In this document: piece after piece, positions 16,762-25,951 of the stretch | Numbering within the stretch: position 1 is the stretch's first letter | How the letters are laid out: the number at the start of each line of letters is the position of its first letter | Assembly: GCA_943788345.1 (NCBI GenBank) | Contig: CALSPX010000006.1 | Location: forward strand, 124,001 to 188,000 | From: Ascidiaceihabitans sp023955215 | GTDB taxonomy: Bacteria > Pseudomonadota > Alphaproteobacteria > Rhodobacterales > Rhodobacteraceae | DNA: 64,000 bases | Direction of reading: 5' to 3' | Made by a program: the position numbers and the translations under genes | The notes under the pieces: generated by a model | Told to the model about the DNA's origin: nothing | Databases searched by the model: none | What the model saw: only the letters and a program-made list of their open reading frames with translations

Positions 16762-18369
16762 ATGTTGGATAACGCCTCAAACCGCCCCGCCTTGCCGCCT
16801 GAAATCGCGCGCCGTCGTACTTTTGCGATTATTTCGCATCCGGATGCTGGAAAGACGACTCTCACAGAGAAGTTCTTGTTGTTTGGTGGTGCAATCCAAA
16901 TGGCGGGCCAAGTACGGGCCAAAGGTGAATCGCGCCGGACGCGTTCTGACTTTATGGCGATGGAGAAAGATCGTGGAATTTCAGTATCAGCATCCGCAAT
17001 GTCATTTGATTTCAAAGAGTTCCGGTTCAACCTTGTTGACACCCCCGGTCACTCTGACTTTTCCGAGGATACATACCGCACACTTACAGCTGTTGATGCA
17101 GCGGTTATGGTTATCGACGGTGCAAAAGGCGTTGAGTCACAAACACAAAAGCTTTTTGAAGTTTGCCGGATGCGCGACCTGCCAATCCTAACATTCTGTA
17201 ACAAAATGGACCGCGAAAGCCGCGATGTTTTCGAAATCATCGACGAGATCCAAGAAAACCTTGCCATAGACGTAACGCCAGCCAGTTGGCCCATCGGCGT
17301 GGGCCGCGATTTTATCGGCTGCTATGACATCCTTCGTGATCGCCTTGAATTGATGGATCGCGCCGATCGCAACAAGGTTTCTGAATCTATTGAGATCAAT
17401 GGCTTGGATGACCCATTGCTAGAACAGCACGTACCAGCCGCCCAGCTTGCACAGTTACGTGAAGAACTGGAAATGGCACGTGAATTGCTGCCCCCCATGG
17501 ACAAAGAAGCCATGGCCGAAGGGTCCCTAACCCCTATCTGGTTTGGGTCTGCGATCAATTCATTCGGTGTAAAAGAGCTTATGGAAGGCATCGCCAACTA
17601 TGGCCCAGAGCCACAGATTCAAACAGCCCAGCCGCGCAACATCGGACCTGAGGAAAAGAAGGTTGCAGGCTTTGTTTTCAAGGTTCAAGCGAACATGGAT
17701 CCAAAGCACCGTGATCGCGTAGCATTTGTGCGCCTCGCCTCTGGTCACTTCCACCGCGGTCAAAAGTTGACTCACGTACGCAGCAAAAAGTTGATGACAA
17801 TTTCCAATCCGGTACTGTTCCTCGCATCTGACCGTGAATTGGCGGAAGAAGCTTGGGCTGGCGACATCATTGGCATCCCAAACCACGGGCAATTGCGCAT
17901 CGGCGATACGTTGACCGAGGGCGAAGCCATTCGCGTGACTGGCATCCCTTCGTTCGCTCCTGAATTGCTACAAGGTGTGCGTGCAGGCGACCCACTTAAG
18001 TCTAAGCACCTTGAAAAAGCATTGATGCAATTTGCTGAAGAAGGAGCTGCGAAAGTATTCAAGCCATCCATCGGCGCTGGCTTTGTCGTTGGTGTTGTTG
18101 GGCAATTGCAATTTGAAGTCCTCGCAAGCCGTATTGAACTTGAGTACGGGCTGCCTGTTCGCTTTGAGCAATCCCAATTCACATCTGCACGTTGGGTGAA
18201 TGGAGAAAAGGCCGCTGTCGAGAAATTCATCGATGCAAACAAACAGCACATCTCGCTCGATAATGATGGTGACGTTGTGTATCTGACCCGCCTGCAATGG
18301 GACATTGACCGCGTAGAACGCGACTATCCAGATATACGTTTAACAGCGACCAAGGAGATGATGGTTTAA
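16762..18369 (+). CDS. prfC: Peptide chain release factor 3
   Basis: RF3 is a translation GTPase that recycles RF1/RF2 from the ribosome after termination. The 535-residue protein has G1 SHPDAGKTT, G3 DTPGHSDF and G4 NKMD, then the RF3 domains II and III. The ATG of MLDNASN is chosen, with AGGGG 5 bases upstream; an upstream TTG (16726) would add 12 residues. Length is normal and the frame intact. It probably has its own promoter after the Hint gene. Confidence 0.96.
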   Translation: MLDNASNRPALPPEIARRRTFAIISHPDAGKTTLTEKFLLFGGAIQMAGQVRAKGESRRTRSDFMAMEKDRGISVSASAMSFDFKEFRFNLVDTPGHSDFSEDTYRTLTAVDAAVMVIDGAKGVESQTQKLFEVCRMRDLPILTFCNKMDRESRDVFEIIDEIQENLAIDVTPASWPIGVGRDFIGCYDILRDRLELMDRADRNKVSESIEINGLDDPLLEQHVPAAQLAQLREELEMARELLPPMDKEAMAEGSLTPIWFGSAINSFGVKELMEGIANYGPEPQIQTAQPRNIGPEEKKVAGFVFKVQANMDPKHRDRVAFVRLASGHFHRGQKLTHVRSKKLMTISNPVLFLASDRELAEEAWAGDIIGIPNHGQLRIGDTLTEGEAIRVTGIPSFAPELLQGVRAGDPLKSKHLEKALMQFAEEGAAKVFKPSIGAGFVVGVVGQLQFEVLASRIELEYGLPVRFEQSQFTSARWVNGEKAAVEKFIDANKQHISLDNDGDVVYLTRLQWDIDRVERDYPDIRLTATKEMMV

Positions 18370-18463
18370 CCCTACGGGTTGATATTTCCGGTGTGCATGG
18401 CATGGTTAGGCATTGGGTGGGTCAACTATCTTCGCCTGACGTATTCAACGAGGGAAGCTGCAA

Positions 18464-19387
18464 ATGACACGTTGGGGAATAGTGGCGACGATCTTGGCAC
18501 CCACGTTGGATGTCTTACGCTTTGCAGCATACCATCTGGATGCAGGTGCCCACCGCCTTTTCATCTATCTGGATGACCCAGAATCTGACGCCTATGCATT
18601 ACTCAAAGCACACCCAAAAATTCGTGTTCATCAATGCAACGATGCACATTGGAAAAAATTGGGCGGAAAGCGCCCAGTCAAACATCAGGTTCGTCAAAGT
18701 AAAAACGCGACCCACGCCTATAACCGCAAAACTGATGTCGATTGGCTGATCCACATCGATGTTGATGAATTCATCGTTTCGCAAGCCGATATCGGCACCA
18801 CACTGTACAAACTGGACGAGCAGACGCTTTGCGCAAGATTGCGGCCCATGGAACAGTTGGTCGGGGATGGTCAGACTTTTAAAGGCTTTATCCCAAACGG
18901 CCCTTCCCGCAATGCGATAGTCAAAGACATCTATCCAGAGTTTGGGGAATATATAAAAGGTGGGTTCCTTAGCCACGTTGCAGGCAAAGTGTTTATACGT
19001 ACAGGCCTTGAGGACGTAAACATACGCATTCACAACGTCTTCCAAGGAGAAGTCACAAATCCCCAACAGGTTAAGCTGCCAACGATGGATTTGGCACATT
19101 GCCATGCCAAACCTTGGGAAGACTGGCTGGAATCATTTAGATACCGCCTTAACCACGGATCCTACCGCGCTGAACTTTCGGCTGCAAAAAAGGACGGATT
19201 GTCACTCAATACCCTTCTCACTTCACTCGAGGCCTCGGACGGGAAAGCTGGGCTAAGGCGGTTTTATGATGAAGTGGCAGTAGACACGCCTGCACTCCAA
19301 GATCGTTTAAAGGGCCACAATCTGCTTCGCGAAATAAATCTAGATTTAGATGCAAAATTGGCGCGGCACTTTCCTGACTTAACCTGA
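18464..19387 (+). CDS. Glycosyltransferase family 2-type protein
   Basis: This 307-residue protein looks like a Glyco_tranf_2_4-type glycosyltransferase found in many Roseobacters. A DVDEF stretch near residue 103 plays the role of the metal-binding DxD, preceded by DWLIHI. LPTMDLAHCHAKPW follows in the C-terminal part. Donor and acceptor are unknown; no membrane segment is seen, so it is probably cytoplasmic and acts on surface polysaccharide. It stands between prfC and the helicase without obvious functional partners. Confidence 0.75.
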   Translation: MTRWGIVATILAPTLDVLRFAAYHLDAGAHRLFIYLDDPESDAYALLKAHPKIRVHQCNDAHWKKLGGKRPVKHQVRQSKNATHAYNRKTDVDWLIHIDVDEFIVSQADIGTTLYKLDEQTLCARLRPMEQLVGDGQTFKGFIPNGPSRNAIVKDIYPEFGEYIKGGFLSHVAGKVFIRTGLEDVNIRIHNVFQGEVTNPQQVKLPTMDLAHCHAKPWEDWLESFRYRLNHGSYRAELSAAKKDGLSLNTLLTSLEASDGKAGLRRFYDEVAVDTPALQDRLKGHNLLREINLDLDAKLARHFPDLT

Positions 19388-19519
19388 GCATTTGACCCGA
19401 AGGCTGCTTCTTGGTATGCCCCGCCGAGTGTCGCGACGATTGGGTCGCCCCTAGGGCCATGAGGGCCGACATAAATTGCTGCAGCGGGCGACGATATTGT
19501 CCGCAACATTCGGACATAC

Positions 19520-20686
19520 ATGACAAAATTTTCTGATCTGAACCTCGCTCCTAAGGTACTCAAGGCCGTTGTTGAAGCTGGATACGAAAGCCCAACACCC
19601 ATCCAAGCCGGTGCGATTCCCCCTGCCCTTGAGGGACGTGACGTTCTGGGTATTGCCCAAACTGGTACCGGTAAGACGGCCAGCTTTACGCTGCCTCTAA
19701 TCACGATGCTGGCCCGCGGGCGCGCGCGCGCGCGCATGCCCCGCAGCCTGGTACTTTGCCCAACACGCGAATTGGCCGCACAGGTTGCCGAAAACTTCGA
19801 CACCTATGCCAAGCATGTAAAATTGACCAAGGCGCTGTTAATTGGCGGCGTTTCGTTCAAGGAACAAGACACGCTGATAGACAAAGGCGTTGACGTTCTC
19901 ATTGCGACACCAGGCCGTCTGCTTGACCATTTCGAACGTGGTAAATTGATTTTGAATGACGTGAAAGTCATGGTTGTTGATGAAGCTGACCGCATGCTGG
20001 ACATGGGATTTATTCCTGATATCGAACGCATCTTTGGTCTGACACCATTCACGCGCCAAACTTTGTTCTTCTCTGCTACTATGGCACCAGAGATTGAGCG
20101 TATTACAAATACGTTCTTGTCAAACCCTGCGCGCGTTGAAGTCGCGCGTCAGGCATCGGCTTCTGAGAACATCGAACAAAGCGTCGTTATGTTCAAAGCG
20201 TCTCGCAAAGAGCGCGAAGCGACTGAAAAACGTGATGTTTTACGTAAGTTGATCGATCTCGAGGGTGACAAATGCGCTAACGCGATCATCTTCTGCAACC
20301 GTAAGGTTGATGTTGATACCGTAGCTAAGTCTTTGACAAAGCATGGTTATGATGCGGCCCCAATTCACGGTGATCTTGACCAATCTCAACGCACTAAGAC
20401 GCTTGAAAAGTTCCGCAGCGGTGGATTGCGCTTCTTGTGTGCGTCAGATGTTGCTGCACGTGGCTTGGATGTTCCATCCGTAAGCCACGTCTTTAATTTC
20501 GACGTTCCAAGCCACGCAGAAGACTATGTGCACCGTATTGGTCGCACAGGTCGCGCTGGTCGTGATGGTAAAGCGGTAATGATCTGCTCACCACGTGACG
20601 AAAAGAACTTTGAAGACGTCGAGCGGTTGCTTCAAAAAGAAATTCCACGTTTAGAAAACCCACTTGGCAAAAAAGGCACCGGCTGA
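19520..20686 (+). CDS. DEAD-box RNA helicase (RhlE-like), frame closed early
   Basis: This ATP-dependent RNA helicase core contains all main motifs: Q motif near TPIQAGAIP, AQTGTGKT, PTRELAAQ, DEAD, SAT, and HRIGRTGRAGR near the end. The frame stops at residue 388, soon after an A6 run (20669-20674). The usual basic C-terminal tail continues in the +1 frame from that run to 21134, so one extra base probably split the gene. The first 19-kb-region feature worth noting is an alternating GC tract (19720-19735) encoding RGRARAR. The core should still fold. Confidence 0.93.
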   Translation: MTKFSDLNLAPKVLKAVVEAGYESPTPIQAGAIPPALEGRDVLGIAQTGTGKTASFTLPLITMLARGRARARMPRSLVLCPTRELAAQVAENFDTYAKHVKLTKALLIGGVSFKEQDTLIDKGVDVLIATPGRLLDHFERGKLILNDVKVMVVDEADRMLDMGFIPDIERIFGLTPFTRQTLFFSATMAPEIERITNTFLSNPARVEVARQASASENIEQSVVMFKASRKEREATEKRDVLRKLIDLEGDKCANAIIFCNRKVDVDTVAKSLTKHGYDAAPIHGDLDQSQRTKTLEKFRSGGLRFLCASDVAARGLDVPSVSHVFNFDVPSHAEDYVHRIGRTGRAGRDGKAVMICSPRDEKNFEDVERLLQKEIPRLENPLGKKGTG

Positions 20687-21134
20687 GAAATCAGCTGAAC
20701 CTGCTAAGAAACGTACTCCTAAAAAAGTGGAAACAGCTAAAGACACCTCTGCCCCAAAAGAGGCGAAGGCAGACGCTGTTGAAACAGATGCGCCGCGCGA
20801 GGCGAAACCAAAACGCACGCGTAGCCGCACGCGCAAACCAGCTGAGACGGCACCTGTTGTGGACGCACCAGAAGTCGTAGTTGCACAAGCACCTGTTAAA
20901 GATGTTGTGGTTGAGGCTGCATCGCCTGCTCCAGTTGCCCAACCAGTACCTGACGCAACACAAGCGCCGCCTGAGCCACAAAAATCGAACCGCACACGCG
21001 GTGGACGTGGACGCAATAACAACAACAATAACACAAATGATCGTAACAACGATCGTGGCGGACGTGTCCAAGGTTTGGGTGACCACACTCCAACCTTCAT
21101 CGGCAAAAGCTTTGCAGAGCGGTATGAAGGCTAA
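20664..21134 (+). pseudogene. Displaced C-terminal tail of the DEAD-box helicase
   Basis: This +1-frame continuation of the helicase is about 155 residues, rich in Lys, Ala, Pro and Glu, then Arg/Gly/Asn (RTRGGRGRN), ending GLGDHTPTFIGKSF. Tails like this close RhlE-type helicases in Rhodobacteraceae and bind RNA. It has no start codon or ribosome binding site of its own (the apparent first codon is a TTG inside the helicase). Removing one A from the A6 run at 20669-20674 gives one 537-residue frame. It could be a real mutation, a sequencing indel, or be rescued by slippage. Confidence 0.75.
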
Positions 21135-21162
21135 GACAATCTAACACCGACCACAAATAGTG

Positions 21163-21200
21163 AAAAAGCCCCGGACCTTGGTTAAGGTCCGGGGCTTTTT
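21163..21200 (+). terminator. Strong bidirectional intrinsic terminator
   Basis: A perfect 17-bp stem (arms 21163-21179 and 21184-21200) with a GGTT loop has a GC-rich core GCCCCGGACC and is flanked by A5 and T6 tracts. It is a textbook rho-independent terminator in both directions. It serves the helicase on the plus strand and the long nuo-birA-coaX-rnj transcript on the minus strand. Confidence 0.93.
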
Positions 21201-21261
21201 TATTTGAATTCGATCAGCTGGATGAAGGGCTGCAATGCAGCCCCACTTCCCACAAAACGGT

Positions 21262-22929
21262 TTAGCTAAGACGGCTAACCACAATCGTAACTTCAGGTTT
21301 CTTGCCAACTTCATTCTGACCAGTCTGGCGAACGATCTTGCGCAAAGCTTCATTCAACTTTGCATCGTCTCGCAAAGTCTTTGCGTTTGCGCGGCCCAAG
21401 AACTGTGCAAGGTCAGCTTCCAGAACGTCCGTCAAAGCAGTATTAGACGTACCGGTTTCGGCCAAGCCCATAACTTCGCACCACGGATCACCCAATGGCT
21501 CGTCATCTTCGTCCATGATCAGCGTTACGATCACGTGGCCGTTTAGGGCCATTCGAATACGATCACGCACAACACCGTCAAGTGCGCCAATTTGAACAGA
21601 ACCATCCAAATAAGTGCGACCAGTTTCGATATATTCCGCAACCTGTGGCTTATCGCCCGTCAGATCGATCATCATACCGTTCACGGCCAATACACCTGTA
21701 ATGCCTTTTTCAGCGCCCAATTTCACGTGCTCACGCAAGTGACGGTGTTCACCGTGCATAGGGATCAAGATCTCGGGCTTAACAATGTCGTGCATCCGCT
21801 GGATATCAGGACGGTTTGCGTGGCCAGACACGTGGTAGTGACCAGAACTGTCATCGACCACATCAACGCCCTTTTCAGAGAAAGCGTTCATGATCTGAAT
21901 AACGCCTTTTTCGTTGCCCGGGATAGTCTTGGACGAGAAGAGGAACGTATCGCCCTCTTTCATTGTAAGACCCATGTATTTGCCACGTGCAAGCTGTGCA
22001 GAGGCCGCGCGGCGTTCGCCTTGTGAACCAGTCACCAGCAACATCACCTTTTCGCGTGGCATTGCTTTTGCGTCATCAGGGCTAATAACTTTTGGGAAAT
22101 CTTTCAGCACGCCCGTCTCGATCGATGCTTCGACCATACGGCGCATTGCACGACCCAAAAGGACGATAGAACGGCCTGCACGTTCGCCTGCTTCTGCCAG
22201 AGTTTTCACTCGTGCAACGTTTGATGCGAATGTTGTCGCTACAACCATACCAGTGGCAGCTGAAACCATTTTTTCAATCTCAGGACCAACAGTGATTTCA
22301 GATTGTCCAGCATTCGGTGAGAAAACGTTGGTACTGTCACAGACAAGAACCTTAACACCGTCTTTACAGACTTCGGCCCAAAGTTCTGGATCAAACGCTT
22401 CGCCAACGATCGGCGTCTCGTCCAATTTGAAATCGCCTGTGTGCACGATGCGTCCTGCTGGCGTGTCGATAACCAATGCACCGCTTTCTGGGATCGAGTG
22501 TGAGATTGGCAAAAAGCCAACCTTAAACGGTCCAAAATCGCGTTGTTCAGGCCAAGAGCCCATAACAGTTACTGCTTCATCCGGATGACCATATTCAGAC
22601 ATCTTGCGACGTGCGATGTTTGCCGTGAATGGGCGCGCATAGATTGGCGCTTCAAGACGCGAATACGTATGCGAAACTGCACCTACGTGGTCTTCATGGG
22701 CATGTGTTACAAAAACCGCTTCAATACGGTCTTTGCGCTCTTCCAGCCAGCTTACGTCTGGTAGGATAAGGTCAACACCGGGGGAACCATCCATATCTGG
22801 GAAGGTCACACCAAGATCGATAACGATCAAGCGTTCTTCATTTGGTTTGCCGTAGCCATATACATAGGCGTTCATGCCGATTTCGCCTGCGCCACCGAGG
22901 GGCAGGTAGATTAAACGTTCACTGCTCAT
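21262..22929 (-). CDS. rnj: Ribonuclease J
   Basis: RNase J is a metallo-beta-lactamase/beta-CASP ribonuclease for 5'-to-3' and endonucleolytic RNA decay, replacing some RNase E roles in alphaproteobacteria. It is 555 residues, with the metal motif HAHEDH at 76-81, further His/Asp ligands in HTGDFKLD, and SGHANRPD late. It is the last gene of the run nuoN-birA-coaX-rnj, 4 bases after coaX, and ends just before a strong terminator. Confidence 0.95.
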   Translation of the reverse strand: MSSERLIYLPLGGAGEIGMNAYVYGYGKPNEERLIVIDLGVTFPDMDGSPGVDLILPDVSWLEERKDRIEAVFVTHAHEDHVGAVSHTYSRLEAPIYARPFTANIARRKMSEYGHPDEAVTVMGSWPEQRDFGPFKVGFLPISHSIPESGALVIDTPAGRIVHTGDFKLDETPIVGEAFDPELWAEVCKDGVKVLVCDSTNVFSPNAGQSEITVGPEIEKMVSAATGMVVATTFASNVARVKTLAEAGERAGRSIVLLGRAMRRMVEASIETGVLKDFPKVISPDDAKAMPREKVMLLVTGSQGERRAASAQLARGKYMGLTMKEGDTFLFSSKTIPGNEKGVIQIMNAFSEKGVDVVDDSSGHYHVSGHANRPDIQRMHDIVKPEILIPMHGEHRHLREHVKLGAEKGITGVLAVNGMMIDLTGDKPQVAEYIETGRTYLDGSVQIGALDGVVRDRIRMALNGHVIVTLIMDEDDEPLGDPWCEVMGLAETGTSNTALTDVLEADLAQFLGRANAKTLRDDAKLNEALRKIVRQTGQNEVGKKPEVTIVVSRLS

Positions 22930-22933
22930 GAGA

Positions 22934-23707
22934 TCAGTTATTTTCCTTGTTGTACCGATGAATCACGGTCAATCCGTGCATCGTTAAATCATCTTGAAAG
23001 TCGTCAAACAGGTTCTCTGCTTGCTGAAACAAGGGGGCCAGCCCCCCTGTAGAAATTACGCGCATGTCGCGGTGACGCTCCGCCTTAATGCGGGCACATA
23101 TCTCACGGACTAGACCGACGTAACCCCAAAATACACCCGATTGCATACAGGCAACAGTATTGGTCCCAACCACAGCTTGGGGTTTAGAGATATCAACGTG
23201 CGGTAATGCGGCCGCCGCTTGGTGCAGAGCCTCAAGGCTAAGATTGACGCCCGGTGCGATGACACCCCCGACATAGGCGCCATCAGTATCAACCACGTCA
23301 AAGGTGGTGGCCGTACCAAAGTCGACCATGATCAAATCACCGCCATACAGGTCAAACCCAGCGACGGTGTTGACCAAACGGTCAGGCCCTACAGCTGTAC
23401 CCGCGTCGACACGTACTTCGACTGGTAGCTTGCAATCAGATTTACCGACAACAATCGGACGCGTGTTAAAATAACGGTCAGACAGAACACGTAGATTAAA
23501 CACCACCCGCGGCACAGTAGACGAAACGATTACATCTGTAATCTTCACGTCGATCTTCTGAAATTCCATGAGCGAGCTAAGCCAAACGTAATACTGATCA
23601 GCTGTACGCCGCCAATCCGTCGCAGTTCGCCACGTTCCGATGAATTGTTCACCGTCCCAGATTGAAAAAACAGTATTGGTATTGCCGCAGTCGATTGCCA
23701 GAAGCAT
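22934..23707 (-). CDS. coaX: Type III pantothenate kinase
   Basis: CoaX phosphorylates pantothenate in the first step of coenzyme A synthesis. The 257-residue protein has the acetate-kinase-fold phosphate motif DCGNTNT (6-12), GPDRLVN around residue 108, then DFGTATTFDVV and GGVIAPG. It lies between birA and rnj in one direction (16- and 4-base gaps), a conserved trio at the end of the nuo cluster in this family. Confidence 0.95.
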   Translation of the reverse strand: MLLAIDCGNTNTVFSIWDGEQFIGTWRTATDWRRTADQYYVWLSSLMEFQKIDVKITDVIVSSTVPRVVFNLRVLSDRYFNTRPIVVGKSDCKLPVEVRVDAGTAVGPDRLVNTVAGFDLYGGDLIMVDFGTATTFDVVDTDGAYVGGVIAPGVNLSLEALHQAAAALPHVDISKPQAVVGTNTVACMQSGVFWGYVGLVREICARIKAERHRDMRVISTGGLAPLFQQAENLFDDFQDDLTMHGLTVIHRYNKENN

Positions 23708-23723
23708 AGCTTGGCTCCGCTAT

Positions 23724-24473
23724 TTAGAAATATACGTCCGCCGCCGGAATGGCGATGCGGCCTTGGGATGTCTCTAGAACAAGTTGCCCTGTCTCGTCTA
23801 CCTCGCGAAAGGTCCCCTGCCATTCCTCACGCGCTGTGCGCGCTGTAATAACTTCGCCCAAGCGTGCCGCATGGATCATCCATGCCCTACGGATTGGAGC
23901 AAAGCCATAGGTTTGGAATTGATCTTCATAACGAGAAAAAGCGCTTGCTAACAGGTCCAGAAAATCCTCAACGGAAACCGTTACACCCAACTCGCCGCGC
24001 AAAGATACGGGGCGAACTGCGCCCTTTTCGACTTCACCTACGGTCGGTGCCGCGGCTAGGTTTACACCAATGCCGATGGCCAAATGGTTCATACCACCAC
24101 TTTGCCCTGCACTTTCAAGAAGGATACCAGCAACCTTGCCGCCCCGCAGCAAAACATCATTTGGCCACTTTAGAGCAAAGGCATCCTCCTGCCCTGTCGC
24201 TGCGACAAACGCATCTCTAAGGGCAAGCGAGGCAATGAAAGAGCGCAATGCGGCATCCGCAGGTGGGCCAGAAACAGGAAGCAATAATGTAGCTGCGAAA
24301 TTTCCCTTCGGCATCATCCACGCGCGTCCACGGCGGCCACGCGCTGCAGTTTGCTCGTGTGCCAATATCCATTCAGGGCCAGACAGTTGTGGCGCGATCC
24401 TCGTTGCTTCGCTTAGTGTGGAGTCAACAGAATCCAAAACGCGGCGGCCATAGTTATCTGGCCAACCGCTCAT
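23724..24473 (-). CDS. birA: Biotin--[acetyl-CoA-carboxylase] ligase
   Basis: BirA attaches biotin to carboxylase carrier domains via biotinyl-5'-AMP; a client, the mccA product, is encoded in this window. The 249-residue form has the catalytic domain only (ARGRRGRAW, KWPNDVL, IGIGVNL) and no N-terminal HTH, so it is not a repressor like the E. coli enzyme. It follows nuoN by 24 bases and probably rides on the nuo transcript. Confidence 0.93.
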   Translation of the reverse strand: MSGWPDNYGRRVLDSVDSTLSEATRIAPQLSGPEWILAHEQTAARGRRGRAWMMPKGNFAATLLLPVSGPPADAALRSFIASLALRDAFVAATGQEDAFALKWPNDVLLRGGKVAGILLESAGQSGGMNHLAIGIGVNLAAAPTVGEVEKGAVRPVSLRGELGVTVSVEDFLDLLASAFSRYEDQFQTYGFAPIRRAWMIHAARLGEVITARTAREEWQGTFREVDETGQLVLETSQGRIAIPAADVYF

Positions 24474-24497
24474 TTTGAATCATTTCTGATGTTGGTC

Positions 24498-25937
24498 TTA
24501 GTTAACAAGCGCCGCTGCCGCTGCGGTTGCCGCTGATTCAACACCAAACATGTTAATGATGCCAAGTACCATGACGGCAGCAGACGCCATCAAAAAGCCC
24601 CATAGGATCGTAGACTTGTTCGCATCCAAACCTTCAGCCTGCTCTTCACCAAAGTACATGAAAAAGACAATACGAAGGTAGTAGAACGCACCGATGACAG
24701 ACGCGATCACACCAGCAATAGCCAACCATGCCAAACCTGCATCATAAGCAGCGCGCAAGACGTACAACTTACCGAAGAAGCCCAACATTGGTGGAACACC
24801 AGCCAGTGAAAACAGCAAGATCAACATAGCAAAAGCGCGACCAGGTTGTGCCTTTGCATACATGTTCAGTGACGATATGTCGGTGACCGGTTGGCCATCT
24901 TTTTCCATCGAAAGAATAAAGGCGAATGTGCCGATGTTCATAGCGACATAGATCGTCATGTAAACAAGCATCGCCTCGACGCCCAGTGCAGTACCCGCAG
25001 CCAGCCCCATCAAAGCATAACCCATGTGTGCAATGGATGAATACGCCATCAGGCGTTTGATGTTCGTTTGCCCAATTGCAGCCACTGCGCCCAAGAACAT
25101 GGACAGCAAAGAAATTAACGCGATGACTTGCTGCCAATCGGGAACAGCGTTGCCAAAGGCATCATGCATGACACGCGCAAACAGCCCCATCGCAGCAACT
25201 TTAGGTGCTGTTGCGAAGAATGCTGTGATTGGTGTTGGGGCACCTTCGTAAACATCAGGGGTCCACATGTGGAATGGCACTGCAGAAACTTTGAAGGCCA
25301 TACCTGAAATCACAAAGATCAGGCCAAACAACAAGCCAACTGAAACATCACCGTGAACCGCAGTTTGGATAATACCGGAAAACAGTGTTGTACCCGCATA
25401 GCCGTAAATCAACGATGCACCATAAAGCAGGATACCGGAGGACAATGCGCCAAGTACAAAATACTTAAGGCCAGCTTCAGTGGAACGTGCGCTATCGCGG
25501 CGCAAGGATGCGACAACATACAATGCCAATGACTGCAGCTCGAGGCCCATATACAGCGCCATAAGATCGCCGGCGCTGACCATCATCATCATGCCTACAA
25601 CGCTAAGTGCGACTAAGATTGGGTATTCAAAACGCAACAAACCGCGTTTGCTCATATAGCCTTCGCCCATGATCAAAACTGCCGCTGTTGAAAGAAGAAT
25701 AACGACTTTAGCAAAACGAGAGAAACCATCGTCGCTGAACATGCCGTTGAAGGCGACATTTGCCCCCTCGCCCGTTAGGCCAATCCATGCTGCAAGCGCA
25801 ACCATGGCTGCACTGGTCAGCCAGACCAAAGTGGATGCAACCCCGTCTTTGCCCGTGTAAACGCCGCCGAGCAACGCAAAGATTGCAAACAGTGCAAGCA
25901 AAATTTCTGGCAGAATGATGTTCAGATCAGCGGACAT
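24498..25937 (-). CDS. nuoN: NADH-quinone oxidoreductase subunit N
   Basis: NuoN is an antiporter-like membrane-arm subunit of complex I that takes part in proton pumping. The 479-residue protein has about 14 membrane helices, the key Glu/Lys residues in the family pattern (LGLELQSLALYV region), and KRLMAYSSIAHMGY. The start MSADLN is at the ATG. It is the last nuo gene, 14 bases after nuoM. Confidence 0.95.
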   Translation of the reverse strand: MSADLNIILPEILLALFAIFALLGGVYTGKDGVASTLVWLTSAAMVALAAWIGLTGEGANVAFNGMFSDDGFSRFAKVVILLSTAAVLIMGEGYMSKRGLLRFEYPILVALSVVGMMMMVSAGDLMALYMGLELQSLALYVVASLRRDSARSTEAGLKYFVLGALSSGILLYGASLIYGYAGTTLFSGIIQTAVHGDVSVGLLFGLIFVISGMAFKVSAVPFHMWTPDVYEGAPTPITAFFATAPKVAAMGLFARVMHDAFGNAVPDWQQVIALISLLSMFLGAVAAIGQTNIKRLMAYSSIAHMGYALMGLAAGTALGVEAMLVYMTIYVAMNIGTFAFILSMEKDGQPVTDISSLNMYAKAQPGRAFAMLILLFSLAGVPPMLGFFGKLYVLRAAYDAGLAWLAIAGVIASVIGAFYYLRIVFFMYFGEEQAEGLDANKSTILWGFLMASAAVMVLGIINMFGVESAATAAAAALVN

Positions 25938-25951
25938 AGGCCCCGTCCTTC

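Noticed and set aside
17772..18305. 177-codon minus-strand frame inside prfC
   Set aside because: It lies wholly inside the well-supported prfC gene and its product has no family features.
20664..20690. Classical -1 ribosomal frameshift site at the helicase A6 run
   Set aside because: The tail is in the +1 frame and the run is GGC-AAA-AAA-GGC; a -1 shift would lead to a different frame.
20651..21106. 151-codon minus-strand frame opposite the helicase tail
   Set aside because: Valine/Ala/Ser-rich shadow of the Lys/Ala/Pro tail repeat, without a plausible start.
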